The notes: a model not told the origin generated them from the letters alone. A stretch of DNA of 6,450 bases from Candidatus Margulisiibacteriota bacterium (GCA_031279615.1 JAITIE010000074.1:1-6450), one strand, 5' to 3'; counted from the first letter of the stretch, positions 1 through 6,213 are shown. A program made the numbers and translations.

Positions 1-476
1 ATTTCCTGGTCTTCCAGCTCATTGATGTCGATGTTTTTGTGTTTGGCCACCGCGCGCTTGATCACGTCATAGGCCATGACCGAGCAATGCATTTTCTGTC
101 CGGGGAAAGCCGGCGTGTCGGGGTCGTCGCGCAGGGCTTGTTCCACATCGAGATTAGTAATTTTAGCCGCGTCGTCCACCGTGCGGCCGATAGTCAACTC
201 GGCCATGACGTCCGCGCTGGCAATCGCCGTGCCGCAGCCAAAAGACAAAAATCGCGCGTCTTTGATAATGTCCGTTTGGGGGTCGACCAGCCAAAAAAGC
301 TGTATGGAGTCGCCGCAAGACGCGTCGCCAAAATCCGCCACGACCAATTTACAACTCCGCGCTTTGGCGTCCTTGTCCGTGAAAGAACCGCGGTGCGCGG
401 GGTCATTCATGCGGTCATGGACTTTTTGGGAGTAAGCCTCCCATAAGCTCAAGCCAATCAAATCTGACTTGCTCAT
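1..476 (-). CDS. nifU: NifU-type Fe-S cluster assembly scaffold, 3' end beyond window
   Basis: Scaffold on which [2Fe-2S]/[4Fe-4S] clusters are built from sulfur supplied by NifS and then passed to apoproteins; cytoplasmic. Reading the minus strand from ATG 476-474 gives 158 codons open to the window edge. The NifU/IscU N-terminal fold is clear: the ligand motif ASCGD (Cys54, Asp56), then SFGCGTAIAS (Cys81), then QKMHCSVMAYDVIKRA (Cys131). These are the three scaffold cysteines and the aspartate expected of the family. The wording, including the run DVEQALRDDPDTPAFP, resembles the NIF-type NifU of epsilon-proteobacteria rather than IscU. Such proteins normally continue into a BFD-like [2Fe-2S] domain and a C-terminal NifU domain (about 300 residues in all); those would lie outside the window, so full length cannot be judged. 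The start is supported by GAGGAGG 7 nt upstream. It lies 78 bp downstream of glgP and its partner nifS is one gene further upstream. Confidence 0.93.
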   Translation of the reverse strand, partial: MSKSDLIGLSLWEAYSQKVHDRMNDPAHRGSFTDKDAKARSCKLVVADFGDASCGDSIQLFWLVDPQTDIIKDARFLSFGCGTAIASADVMAELTIGRTVDDAAKITNLDVEQALRDDPDTPAFPGQKMHCSVMAYDVIKRAVAKHKNIDINELEDQE

Positions 477-483
477 AACACGC

Positions 484-490
484 CCTCCTC
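484..490 (-). promoter_or_regulatory. Shine-Dalgarno of nifU
   Basis: On the minus strand GAGGAGG ends 7 nt before the ATG at 476. This is a near-ideal ribosome binding site and fixes the nifU start. It contrasts with nifS, the CDF gene and the XRE gene, which show no such site. Confidence 0.8.
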
Positions 491-510
491 AATCCCTCGT
501 GGGGAGCATC

Positions 511-519
511 AGTATAGCA
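511..519 (-). promoter_or_regulatory. Extended -10 promoter candidate for nifU
   Basis: The minus strand reads TGCTATACT, an extended -10 (TGn plus a hexamer one base from TATAAT). It lies between the glgP stop and nifU and predicts a start near 504 with a leader of roughly 28 nt carrying the ribosome site. The -35 region is poor: TTAGGC at 17 bp spacing or TTTAGG at 18 bp. Extended -10 promoters tolerate a weak -35. nifU could therefore be transcribed independently of glgP. Confidence 0.5.
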
Positions 520-554
520 TAAGGAAAGGTCTGGCCTAAACCGCAAGCCCCAGC

Positions 555-3272
555 CTACGGACCAGGCATACGCTCCAACCCCCAAATATCCCGCGCGTAC
601 TCGCTGACACTGCGATCGCTGGAAAACCAGCCCATATTGGCAATATTAAACAGAGCTTTTCTGGCCCAGTATTGTTCATCTCGGTACCAGCTCTGCGCCT
701 GCCGCATTGCCTCCGCGAAAGAATCAAAATCTTCCAGCGTAAAATAAGGATCGCTGTTGATCAGCTTGTCCGCAATTCTTTGGAGCACTTCATGCTCATT
801 GACGCCGGATAAGGCCAGCGCGTCACCGTCCAGCATTTCGTTCAGGCAACGCCGCAGCACTGGATTGTTTTCATAGTGGACACGGGGTGAGTAATGGCCG
901 CCGGTTTTCAAAGCGGCGATCCCTTTGGCCCTCCTGCCAAAAATCAGTATATTGTCCGCGCCAACTCGTTCCCGCATTTCCACATTAGCGCCATCCAGCG
1001 TGCCAACCGTCACCGCGCCGTTGAGCGCGTATTTCATATTGCCGGTGCCGGAAGCCTCCATGCCTGCCGTGGAAATCTGCAGACTGATATCGGCCGCCGG
1101 AATTAACAATTGCGCTTTGCTGACATTATAGTTTTCCACAAAAACAATTTTCAACTTATCCTGCAAAATGCTGTCGTTATTAATCAGCCGCGCCAGAATA
1201 TTAATATACTGAATAATATCTTTCGCGTCATGATAACCGGGCGCGGCTTTCGCGCCAAACAAAAAAACCAGCGGCTGTCTGGCGTTAATTTCCAGAGGAT
1301 TATCCAGCATGTGATTGTACAAAGAATGCACGTATAAAGCCGTCAACTGCTGGCGTTTGTATTCATGCAGCCGTTTGGATTGCGCGATAAACAACGCCTG
1401 CGGATTAATGCTGGTCCGGCCAATAATCTGCCCCAAACTGTTTTTCACCGGATTGCTGGCGTAAATATAGTCTGCCAGTCTTTGTTTATTGCTCCGCTTA
1501 AGCTCCAGCAGTTCTTTTAGGAACGCTTCATCTTCCGCAAATTGCTCCAGCCGCTTAAGCCGGGACAGGTCTGTAATCCACTCCGCGCCAATCCGGCGGT
1601 TCAGCAGCTTAGCCAGCCGCGGATTGGCCTGCAGCAGCCAGCGGCGCGGCGTAATGCCATTGGTTTTATTATTCAGCCGTCCCGGAAAATACTCGTGAAA
1701 ATCTTTCAGCACAGTATTTCTCAAAATTTCCGTATGCAGTTCCGCCACGCCGTTAACCGAATGGCTTAAGATAAAAGCTAAATTGGCCATGCGCACCTGA
1801 CCGTCCTCAATAATAGACATTCTCCGCACTCTTTCTTCGTCCTCGGGATATTTTTCCCGAATGCCATCGCAGAAAATCTGATTAATCTCGCAGATAATTT
1901 CATACTGCCGCGGCAGCAGTTCTTTTAAAACACCGGAATCCCATTTTTCCAGCGCCTCGCCCATAATAGTGTGATTGGTATAGGCCAGCGTTTGTTCGGT
2001 TATTTTAAGCGCGGCAGCGAGTTTGATAACGCGCATTTTTTTGTAAATCTCCTGCGCCGTGTGCTCCGGCATATCTTGCAACAACAGCGCAAAAATATTG
2101 TCTTTTTCCTGACAGCCCCTGTCCGTTTTGTCAAAGTATTTGGCATAGTTTATTTCTGGCAGTTTTTCTGCGGCAAAAATATTTGCCACCTCGTTTTCCG
2201 GCAGACTGATTTTCTTTTCATCCACGATAATCCGCAGCAGTTCCGGACCCAGCAGCGCCGGGTGAGTGTCATTAATCTGCAAAGCGATTTTGTCCGCAAA
2301 CCAATCATAATTATTGCCGTGCTGCCGCTCATAGTCACGGCAAATCATCTGCAGTCCGGCAGAAACCAGCAGAAACTCCTGGCGCAGACGCAGTTTTTTG
2401 CCTTCCGCTGTATTTTCGTTGGGATACAGAACCGAGGTCAATTTTTGGTGCTTGGTCAGATTCAGGATAGCATGGTCATGTTCGCCGGAATTAAACGCAT
2501 GCATATCAAACGTCTCCGCATTGGGCTTCACACGCCAGAGCGTCAGGGTGTTTACTGTGGAATGTCCGGCGCCGTTGTAGCCGACTATTGGCAGCAAATT
2601 AGGAACGACAGTAACTTCTTCGCAATTCATTAGTGTCGGGCGGCCATTGGAATATTCCACACGCCCGCCGTATTTGACCGTTACCGCCGCGTCTTCGTCA
2701 GTAATATTCCAGCAAAAACCTTTTTTCAACCAGAGGTCTGGTTTCTCTACCTGAACTCCGTCCAAAATTTCCTGCGCAAAAATCCCGTTTTCGTACCACA
2801 GTCCCACGCCCTGCACCGGCAGACCGAGCGTCGCGGCAGAATCCAGATAACAGGCCGCCAGCCGTCCCAAACCGCCATTGCCCAAACCGGCCTCGTCCTC
2901 TTGCGCTTCCACTTCGTTAATATCTATTTTATAGTCGGCCAGCGCGTTTTGCGCGTCTGCAAATAGGCCAAGATTGATAAGATTATTACCGAGCGCCCGG
3001 CCGACCAAAAACTCCATACTGAAATAATAAGTTTGCTTTAAATCTTTTTGCTGGATTTTTTCCCGGGTATTCACCCAGACCGGCCTAATTTCACGCATAA
3101 TAAATCGGGACAGCGCCTTGTAAAGCTGTCTTTTAGTGGCCGTCTCAATAGTCAAACGGTACAATCCTCCGTCGACGCCGTTTTGCAATTCACAATTAAT
3201 ACCCTGAATAACAGGATTCTGGCTCGAAAGAGAAGCTGACGCGGACAACCCATTTATAATCTTTTTAAACAT
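555..3272 (-). CDS. glgP: Glycogen/alpha-glucan phosphorylase (GT35) with an internal insertion
   Basis: Cleaves alpha-1,4-glucans with phosphate to release glucose-1-phosphate, using pyridoxal phosphate; cytoplasmic glycogen breakdown. The 905 residues show the family landmarks in order: YYFSMEFLVGRALGNN (82-97), GLGNGGLGRLAACYLDSAATLGLP (129-152), NDTHPALLGPELLRI (334-348), AYTNHT (430-435), LPRQYEIICEIN (453-464), NKTNGITPRRWL (535-546), the QSKRLHEYKRQ segment (631-641), and the PLP segment EASGTGNMKYALNG with the cofactor lysine at 747. It ends with SDRSVSEYARDIWGL, the usual C-terminus. Bacterial members are usually about 800-840 residues. The excess is largely explained by extra sequence around 358-420, between NDTHP and AYTNHT. 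No frameshift or stop is seen. The start has AGAGGA 8 nt upstream (3281-3286). It sits 61 bp after nifS and 78 bp before nifU on the same strand; no other glycogen gene is in view. I see no convincing promoter of its own in the 61-bp gap. Confidence 0.96.
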   Translation of the reverse strand: MFKKIINGLSASASLSSQNPVIQGINCELQNGVDGGLYRLTIETATKRQLYKALSRFIMREIRPVWVNTREKIQQKDLKQTYYFSMEFLVGRALGNNLINLGLFADAQNALADYKIDINEVEAQEDEAGLGNGGLGRLAACYLDSAATLGLPVQGVGLWYENGIFAQEILDGVQVEKPDLWLKKGFCWNITDEDAAVTVKYGGRVEYSNGRPTLMNCEEVTVVPNLLPIVGYNGAGHSTVNTLTLWRVKPNAETFDMHAFNSGEHDHAILNLTKHQKLTSVLYPNENTAEGKKLRLRQEFLLVSAGLQMICRDYERQHGNNYDWFADKIALQINDTHPALLGPELLRIIVDEKKISLPENEVANIFAAEKLPEINYAKYFDKTDRGCQEKDNIFALLLQDMPEHTAQEIYKKMRVIKLAAALKITEQTLAYTNHTIMGEALEKWDSGVLKELLPRQYEIICEINQIFCDGIREKYPEDEERVRRMSIIEDGQVRMANLAFILSHSVNGVAELHTEILRNTVLKDFHEYFPGRLNNKTNGITPRRWLLQANPRLAKLLNRRIGAEWITDLSRLKRLEQFAEDEAFLKELLELKRSNKQRLADYIYASNPVKNSLGQIIGRTSINPQALFIAQSKRLHEYKRQQLTALYVHSLYNHMLDNPLEINARQPLVFLFGAKAAPGYHDAKDIIQYINILARLINNDSILQDKLKIVFVENYNVSKAQLLIPAADISLQISTAGMEASGTGNMKYALNGAVTVGTLDGANVEMRERVGADNILIFGRRAKGIAALKTGGHYSPRVHYENNPVLRRCLNEMLDGDALALSGVNEHEVLQRIADKLINSDPYFTLEDFDSFAEAMRQAQSWYRDEQYWARKALFNIANMGWFSSDRSVSEYARDIWGLERMPGP

Positions 3273-3333
3273 AATCTCTGTCCTCTAACTAATAATCGTA
3301 AGCGCCCGGAATTTGTTGCAGATTTCATTCCGT

Positions 3334-4512
3334 CTATTTGCCTTCCGAAATCTCGCGCAGTCTTTTGATGACCGCGGGCAAAACAGAAATCACGTAATCA
3401 ATTTCTTTTTCGGTCGTGAAGCGCGAGAGCGAAAAGCGCACGGCCATGTGCGACAGGGCTTTGTCGATGCCCAGCGCGCGCAGGACCCGCGAGGATTCCA
3501 GCTCCTCGGAAGCGCAGGCCGAACCGGTCGAGGCCGCGATGCCGCGCTCGTTCAAATCCCAGAGCAGGGCTTCGCCTTCGCAGTCTTTGAACGCGATATT
3601 CAAAGTATTCGGTGTGCGTTTTTGCTTGTCGCCGTTGAGGAACACGTCAGGAATATTCTGCAAAATAAAATTCTCCAGCTTGTCACGCAAACGTTTCACC
3701 TCAGTCGCTTCGTAGTTCAGATCGTCCAGCGCTTCCTGCGCGGCCACGCCCATGCCGATAATTCCAGGCACATTCAGCGTGCCGGCGCGCAGATTGGCCA
3801 TTTGTTCGCCGCCGTGAAACAACGGCTCCAGCCTCCGGCCGCGGCGCACATACAAGCCGCCAACGCCTTTGGGACCGTGAAATTTGTGCGCGGAAAAAGA
3901 CAGATAATCCACGTCCAAGTCCTGCGCATTGACAGGAATCTTGCCGATCGCCTGCGTTGCGTCGGTATGCATCAGCACGCCCGCCCTGCGGCAGGCCGCG
4001 GCAATTTCTTGCAACGGCAGAATCGTTCCGATCTCGTTATTGGCCAGCATTATGGAGACCAGCGCGGTCTGGTCTGTCAGCGCGGCCTTGACCTGCTCGG
4101 CGGAAATCAGGCCGTTTTTGTCGCAGGGCAGATACGTAACCCGCGCGCCTATTTCTTCCAGATATTGAAAAGTCTTGTAAACCGTCGGGTGCTCAATATT
4201 GGTCGTGATGTAATGATTTTTCCGGGCGCCGCGAGAAGCTTCGGTGTCCAGATTAGCCATGAACACGGATTTGATAACGTGATTATTCGCTTCAGTCGCG
4301 CCGGAAGTAATCAGCACATCGTCGCTGTCCGGCGCGCCGATGAGCCGGTAAATCCGGTCCAGCGCTTTGCGCAGTTCCGGCCGCGTGTCCAAACCAAACC
4401 CGTGCAGTGACGATGGATTACCGTAATGCGTGGTGTTGAATTTCTCCATCTCCCGCGCCGCCGCCGGGGAAACCATTGTTGTGGCATTGTTGTCTAGATA
4501 AATCCGTTTCAT
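3334..4512 (-). CDS. nifS: NifS-type cysteine desulfurase
   Basis: PLP-dependent class V aminotransferase-fold enzyme that converts L-cysteine to alanine and leaves a persulfide on its active-site cysteine for Fe-S cluster assembly on NifU. The 392-residue length is normal. Visible motifs are YLDNNATT near the N-terminus, SGATEANN (70-77), IEHPT with the PLP-stacking His108, HTDATQAIGK (182-191, Asp184 and Gln187), SFSAHKFHGPKG with the PLP lysine at 210, NLRAGTLNVP (240-249), and STGSACASEELESS with the catalytic cysteine at 333. The sequence STGSACASEELE and the later SLSRFTTEKEID match the NIF-type enzymes of Helicobacter and Campylobacter better than IscS or SufS. The start leaves 45 bp to the divergent CDF gene. 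No Shine-Dalgarno is seen, but a TATAAT lies 8 nt upstream, so the mRNA is probably nearly leaderless. Likely partner: NifU, encoded beyond glgP. Confidence 0.95.
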   Translation of the reverse strand: MKRIYLDNNATTMVSPAAAREMEKFNTTHYGNPSSLHGFGLDTRPELRKALDRIYRLIGAPDSDDVLITSGATEANNHVIKSVFMANLDTEASRGARKNHYITTNIEHPTVYKTFQYLEEIGARVTYLPCDKNGLISAEQVKAALTDQTALVSIMLANNEIGTILPLQEIAAACRRAGVLMHTDATQAIGKIPVNAQDLDVDYLSFSAHKFHGPKGVGGLYVRRGRRLEPLFHGGEQMANLRAGTLNVPGIIGMGVAAQEALDDLNYEATEVKRLRDKLENFILQNIPDVFLNGDKQKRTPNTLNIAFKDCEGEALLWDLNERGIAASTGSACASEELESSRVLRALGIDKALSHMAVRFSLSRFTTEKEIDYVISVLPAVIKRLREISEGK

Positions 4513-4520
4513 AAGACGGG

Positions 4521-4526
4521 ATTATA
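4521..4526 (-). promoter_or_regulatory. -10 box for nifS
   Basis: The minus strand reads TATAAT, a perfect -10, ending 8 nt before the nifS ATG. Transcription should start within 1-3 nt of that codon. No good -35 is present; the 17-bp-spaced hexamer (TATAAA, 4544-4549) overlaps the -10 of the opposite promoter. Confidence 0.55.
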
Positions 4527-4530
4527 CTAC

Positions 4531-4545
4531 AAACCGTTTTGGTTT
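4531..4545. promoter_or_regulatory. Inverted repeat between the nifS and CDF promoters, operator candidate
   Basis: AAACC and GGTTT flank a 5-bp spacer (GTTTT). The repeat lies centrally between the two outward-facing TATAAT boxes, within the spacer region of both promoters. A protein bound here would affect both genes. Five-base arms are short and could arise by chance. Confidence 0.3.
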
Positions 4546-4551
4546 TATAAT
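4546..4551 (+). promoter_or_regulatory. -10 box for the CDF transporter gene
   Basis: TATAAT ends 6 nt before the ATG at 4558, which places the expected transcription start on or next to the A of the start codon. No Shine-Dalgarno fits in the remaining 6 nt, so a leaderless mRNA is predicted. The -35 position (TATACT, 4523-4528) is poor and overlaps the nifS -10. Confidence 0.55.
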
Positions 4552-4557
4552 GCGGTC

Positions 4558-5436
4558 ATGGATAAAACTCGCGGCGGCTATCTGGCCGGACTTATTTCTA
4601 TCGCGGTAAACTCCGCGCTGTTCCTGCTGAAACTCTGGGCCGGCCTCACGACCGGCTCGCTCGCGCTGACCGCCGACGCCTGGCATACGCTCTCGGATTC
4701 GCTAAGCTCGATAGTCGTCGTGCTGGCGGTCAAATTTGCCGGTAAAAAAGCGGACAAAGAACATCCTTTTGGCCACGGACGCTGGGAACAAATCGCCGCG
4801 CTGTTCATCGCTTTTTTTCTCGGCATTATCGCTTTTGAGTTTTTGAAAAACTCGCTCCTTGAGTTTTACCACAAAACTGCAGTCTATTTCGGCTGGACAG
4901 CAATCATTGTTACTATTGTTTCTATCATCGTGAAAGAACTGCTGGCGCGGTATGCGTTTTATCTTGGCCGCAAAACCGGCAATCTCAGTGTGAAAGCCGA
5001 CGGTTGGCATCACCGCACCGACGCTTGGTCTTCCGGTGTGGTGCTGATCGGCATCTTAGGCGCCAGACAATTTTGGTGGATCGACAGCGTTTTGGGCGCG
5101 CTGGTTTCCCTGCTCTTGTTTTACGCGGCTTACTTGATACTCCGCGAGGCCGCAACGAAACTCCTCGGCGAAACGCCGGACAAAGACTTGATCGAGAAAA
5201 TCACCGCCGCGGTCAAAAGCGCGTATCCCGGGGACAATCTGCGCCTGCACCATTTTCATCTGCATAATTATGTCGCGCATCAGGAACTGACCCTGCATAT
5301 CCGGCTGGACAAAGATCTGAGCATCGCCACGGGGCACAAAATCGCCACGGATATTGAACGCCTTATCCAAACGCAATTCGGCATGACCGCCACTATTCAC
5401 GTCGAGCCGCTGGACACGCGGCGTGTGCCGGAGTAA
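4558..5436 (+). CDS. Cation diffusion facilitator family metal exporter, probably Zn(II)
   Basis: Inner-membrane proton/metal antiporter that exports divalent metal ions. The 292-residue length is typical. About six hydrophobic segments are seen (roughly residues 9-29, 35-58, 79-98, 109-130, 154-170, 175-195), followed by a cytoplasmic ferredoxin-like domain. The transport site is visible as HxxxD in TM2 (ADAWHTLSD, His43/Asp47) and HxxxD in TM5 (ADGWHHRTD, His151/Asp155). His/Asp in both helices is the usual Zn-type pattern, whereas the Fe/Zn exporter YiiP has Asp/Asp in TM2. HPFGHGRWE (69-77) is the conserved TM2-TM3 loop. The C-terminal domain is histidine-rich: LHHFHLHN (230-237), His241, His247, His260 and IHVEP with His281, consistent with regulatory metal sites. 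It diverges from nifS and converges on the XRE gene with a 21-bp gap. No later Met gives an intact first helix, so the start is firm. Substrate is inferred, not proven; Co, Cd or Fe remain possible. Confidence 0.93.
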   Translation: MDKTRGGYLAGLISIAVNSALFLLKLWAGLTTGSLALTADAWHTLSDSLSSIVVVLAVKFAGKKADKEHPFGHGRWEQIAALFIAFFLGIIAFEFLKNSLLEFYHKTAVYFGWTAIIVTIVSIIVKELLARYAFYLGRKTGNLSVKADGWHHRTDAWSSGVVLIGILGARQFWWIDSVLGALVSLLLFYAAYLILREAATKLLGETPDKDLIEKITAAVKSAYPGDNLRLHHFHLHNYVAHQELTLHIRLDKDLSIATGHKIATDIERLIQTQFGMTATIHVEPLDTRRVPE

Positions 5437-5457
5437 ATTCCAGAAACGACCAGATTT

Positions 5458-5703
5458 TTAACATTCCGTAAAAGGCCTAAAAAATTCGGCTGGGCTGATT
5501 TCCAGTCCGTCAATAATTTTAAGCATGGTGCCGATTGTGGGTTCGCGCTTGCCGTTTTCGGAGCGCAGGATTATCGTGTCGTCCAGACCGGCATTCATGG
5601 CCAGCGCGTACATGCTCATGTTTTTCTTTTTTCTCAATTTAGTAATGCGTGTGCCAATATCTTTGGGCGTGTACTTTAGATCAGCGTATCTGGCAATTGA
5701 CAT
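5458..5703 (-). CDS. Small XRE/Cro-family helix-turn-helix regulator
   Basis: Probable DNA-binding repressor of 81 residues made almost entirely of one HTH_3 domain: IGTRITKLRKKKNMS (16-30), the helix-turn-helix around YALAMNAGLDDTIILRSENG (32-51), KREPTIGTMLKIIDGL (52-67) and the closing EISPAEFF. No metal-binding, ligand-binding or peptidase domain follows. It is transcribed away from the tail-collar gene, with 72 bp between start codons holding a palindrome and a consensus promoter. That arrangement suggests it controls its neighbour and itself. No Shine-Dalgarno precedes the ATG; a TATGAT box 6 nt upstream (5710-5715) suggests a leaderless message. The next Met is residue 30, inside the domain, so this start is the only sensible one. 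Similar proteins occur as phage repressors, antitoxins and modification-system controllers; no toxin or methylase is adjacent. Confidence 0.88.
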   Translation of the reverse strand: MSIARYADLKYTPKDIGTRITKLRKKKNMSMYALAMNAGLDDTIILRSENGKREPTIGTMLKIIDGLEISPAEFFRPFTEC

Positions 5704-5724
5704 ATAGCAATCATAATGTATAAT
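5697..5724 (+). promoter_or_regulatory. Consensus sigma-70-type promoter of the tail-collar gene
   Basis: TTGACA (5697-5702) and TATAAT (5719-5724) are both perfect hexamers separated by 16 bp. Predicted transcription start is about 5731. The -35 overlaps the first codons of the divergent XRE gene. This is by far the strongest promoter in the window. A promoter this good in front of a non-essential-looking gene suggests it needs repression. Confidence 0.8.
5710..5715 (-). promoter_or_regulatory. -10 box candidate for the XRE gene
   Basis: The minus strand reads TATGAT, one base from consensus, 6 nt before the XRE ATG. It predicts a leaderless transcript. Its -35 region (about 5733-5738) is poor and falls inside the near-palindrome, so a protein bound there would also block this promoter. 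Confidence 0.4.
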
Positions 5725-5732
5725 AATTCTTG

Positions 5733-5754
5733 ATAGCTGGCAGTTGCCAGTTAT
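5733..5754. promoter_or_regulatory. 22-bp near-palindrome: operator and/or 5' mRNA hairpin
   Basis: The core is CTGGCA-GT-TGCCAG, extended on both sides by ATA.../...TAT. Nine of eleven symmetric pairs match (mismatches at 5736/5751 and at the centre). It begins about 2 nt after the predicted start of the collar transcript and overlaps the -35 region of the XRE gene, a suitable place for XRE to repress both. In the collar mRNA the 5736/5751 mismatch becomes a G-U pair, giving a continuous 9-bp stem with loop AGUU at the 5' end. The opposite strand would have an A-C mismatch there. DNA operator and RNA hairpin are both possible. Confidence 0.65.
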
Positions 5755-5775
5755 AGAAAATGGGGAGGTGTTTTT

Positions 5776-6213
5776 ATGACAAGAGTATTATATACAGAGG
5801 TCAAAAGCGGCGAGCGGTTAGTGGCGACGGATATTACGGATTTGACTTTTTTTCCGACAGGCGCAATTTTAATGATGGACGGGGACTGGACGGACGGACG
5901 CGGCGGCTGGTACATCTGCGATGGACGCGACACACCATACGGCCAGACACCAGATTTACGAGATAAATTTATCAAAGGCACTGGCTCCGCGCCAAAAACG
6001 GGCGGTTCGAATGCGTTGACCGCCGACATGCTGCCTAAACATACGCACAGTGTTTACACAGACAATACAAAAAACGCCGACAGAACAACGAATAAAACCC
6101 TGACCGGGCATCTCGGCTATATTGGTCATCCCTACTATATCACTGATGACACTGCCAACATCAGCAACATGCCGCTGTATTATTCATTGATATATATCAA
6201 AAAAATGGCTTAA
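5776..6213 (+). CDS. Compact phage tail-collar domain protein
   Basis: The 145 residues are essentially one complete tail-collar (short tail-fibre tip) domain. Motifs in order: FPTGAILMMDGDW (26-38), GGWYICDGR (43-51), TPDLRDKFIKGTG (58-70), TGGSNALTADMLPKHTHS (75-92) and NMPLYYSLIYIKKM (131-144). The last corresponds to the usual C-terminal PPYYALAYIMK-like strand. The HxH in KHTHS (His89, His91) matches a motif that binds metal in trimeric T4 tail-fibre tips. There is no signal peptide, membrane segment or N-terminal fibre shaft, and no tail, capsid or integrase gene adjoins. Start supported by GGGGAGG (5762-5768) 7 nt upstream. It lies opposite the XRE gene and converges on the gyrA-like gene with 84 bp between. 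Related domains occur in phage fibres, contractile injection structures and the microcystin-dependent (MdpB-like) proteins; the actual role here is unknown. Confidence 0.82.
   Translation: MTRVLYTEVKSGERLVATDITDLTFFPTGAILMMDGDWTDGRGGWYICDGRDTPYGQTPDLRDKFIKGTGSAPKTGGSNALTADMLPKHTHSVYTDNTKNADRTTNKTLTGHLGYIGHPYYITDDTANISNMPLYYSLIYIKKMA

Noticed and set aside
39..446. Plus-strand open frames at the left edge
   Set aside because: The minus strand here encodes a clear NifU with all three scaffold cysteines and a strong ribosome site, so these frames are shadows.
519..550. Possible terminator stem after glgP
   Set aside because: On the minus strand GGCTT can pair with AGGCC around a 7-base loop, but only 5 bp form (one G-U) and no T run follows.
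1971..2633. 220-codon open frame on the plus strand within glgP
   Set aside because: Antisense to conserved glgP sequence; low-complexity hydrophobic and Gln-rich translation; no ribosome site or recognisable motif.
3313..4410. Long 365-codon open frame on the plus strand
   Set aside because: It lies wholly antisense to nifS, whose PLP and catalytic motifs are intact. The translation is rich in Arg, Gln, Phe and Val with no domain, as expected of a mirror frame in mid-GC coding DNA.
5437..5457. Terminator or site between the convergent CDF and XRE genes
   Set aside because: Only 21 bp; it holds a CCAGA direct repeat but no stem-loop, so no feature is called.
5751..6029. 92-codon minus-strand frame over the collar gene
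   Set aside because: Opposite to the collar motifs and covering its promoter-proximal leader; the translation shows no family resemblance.
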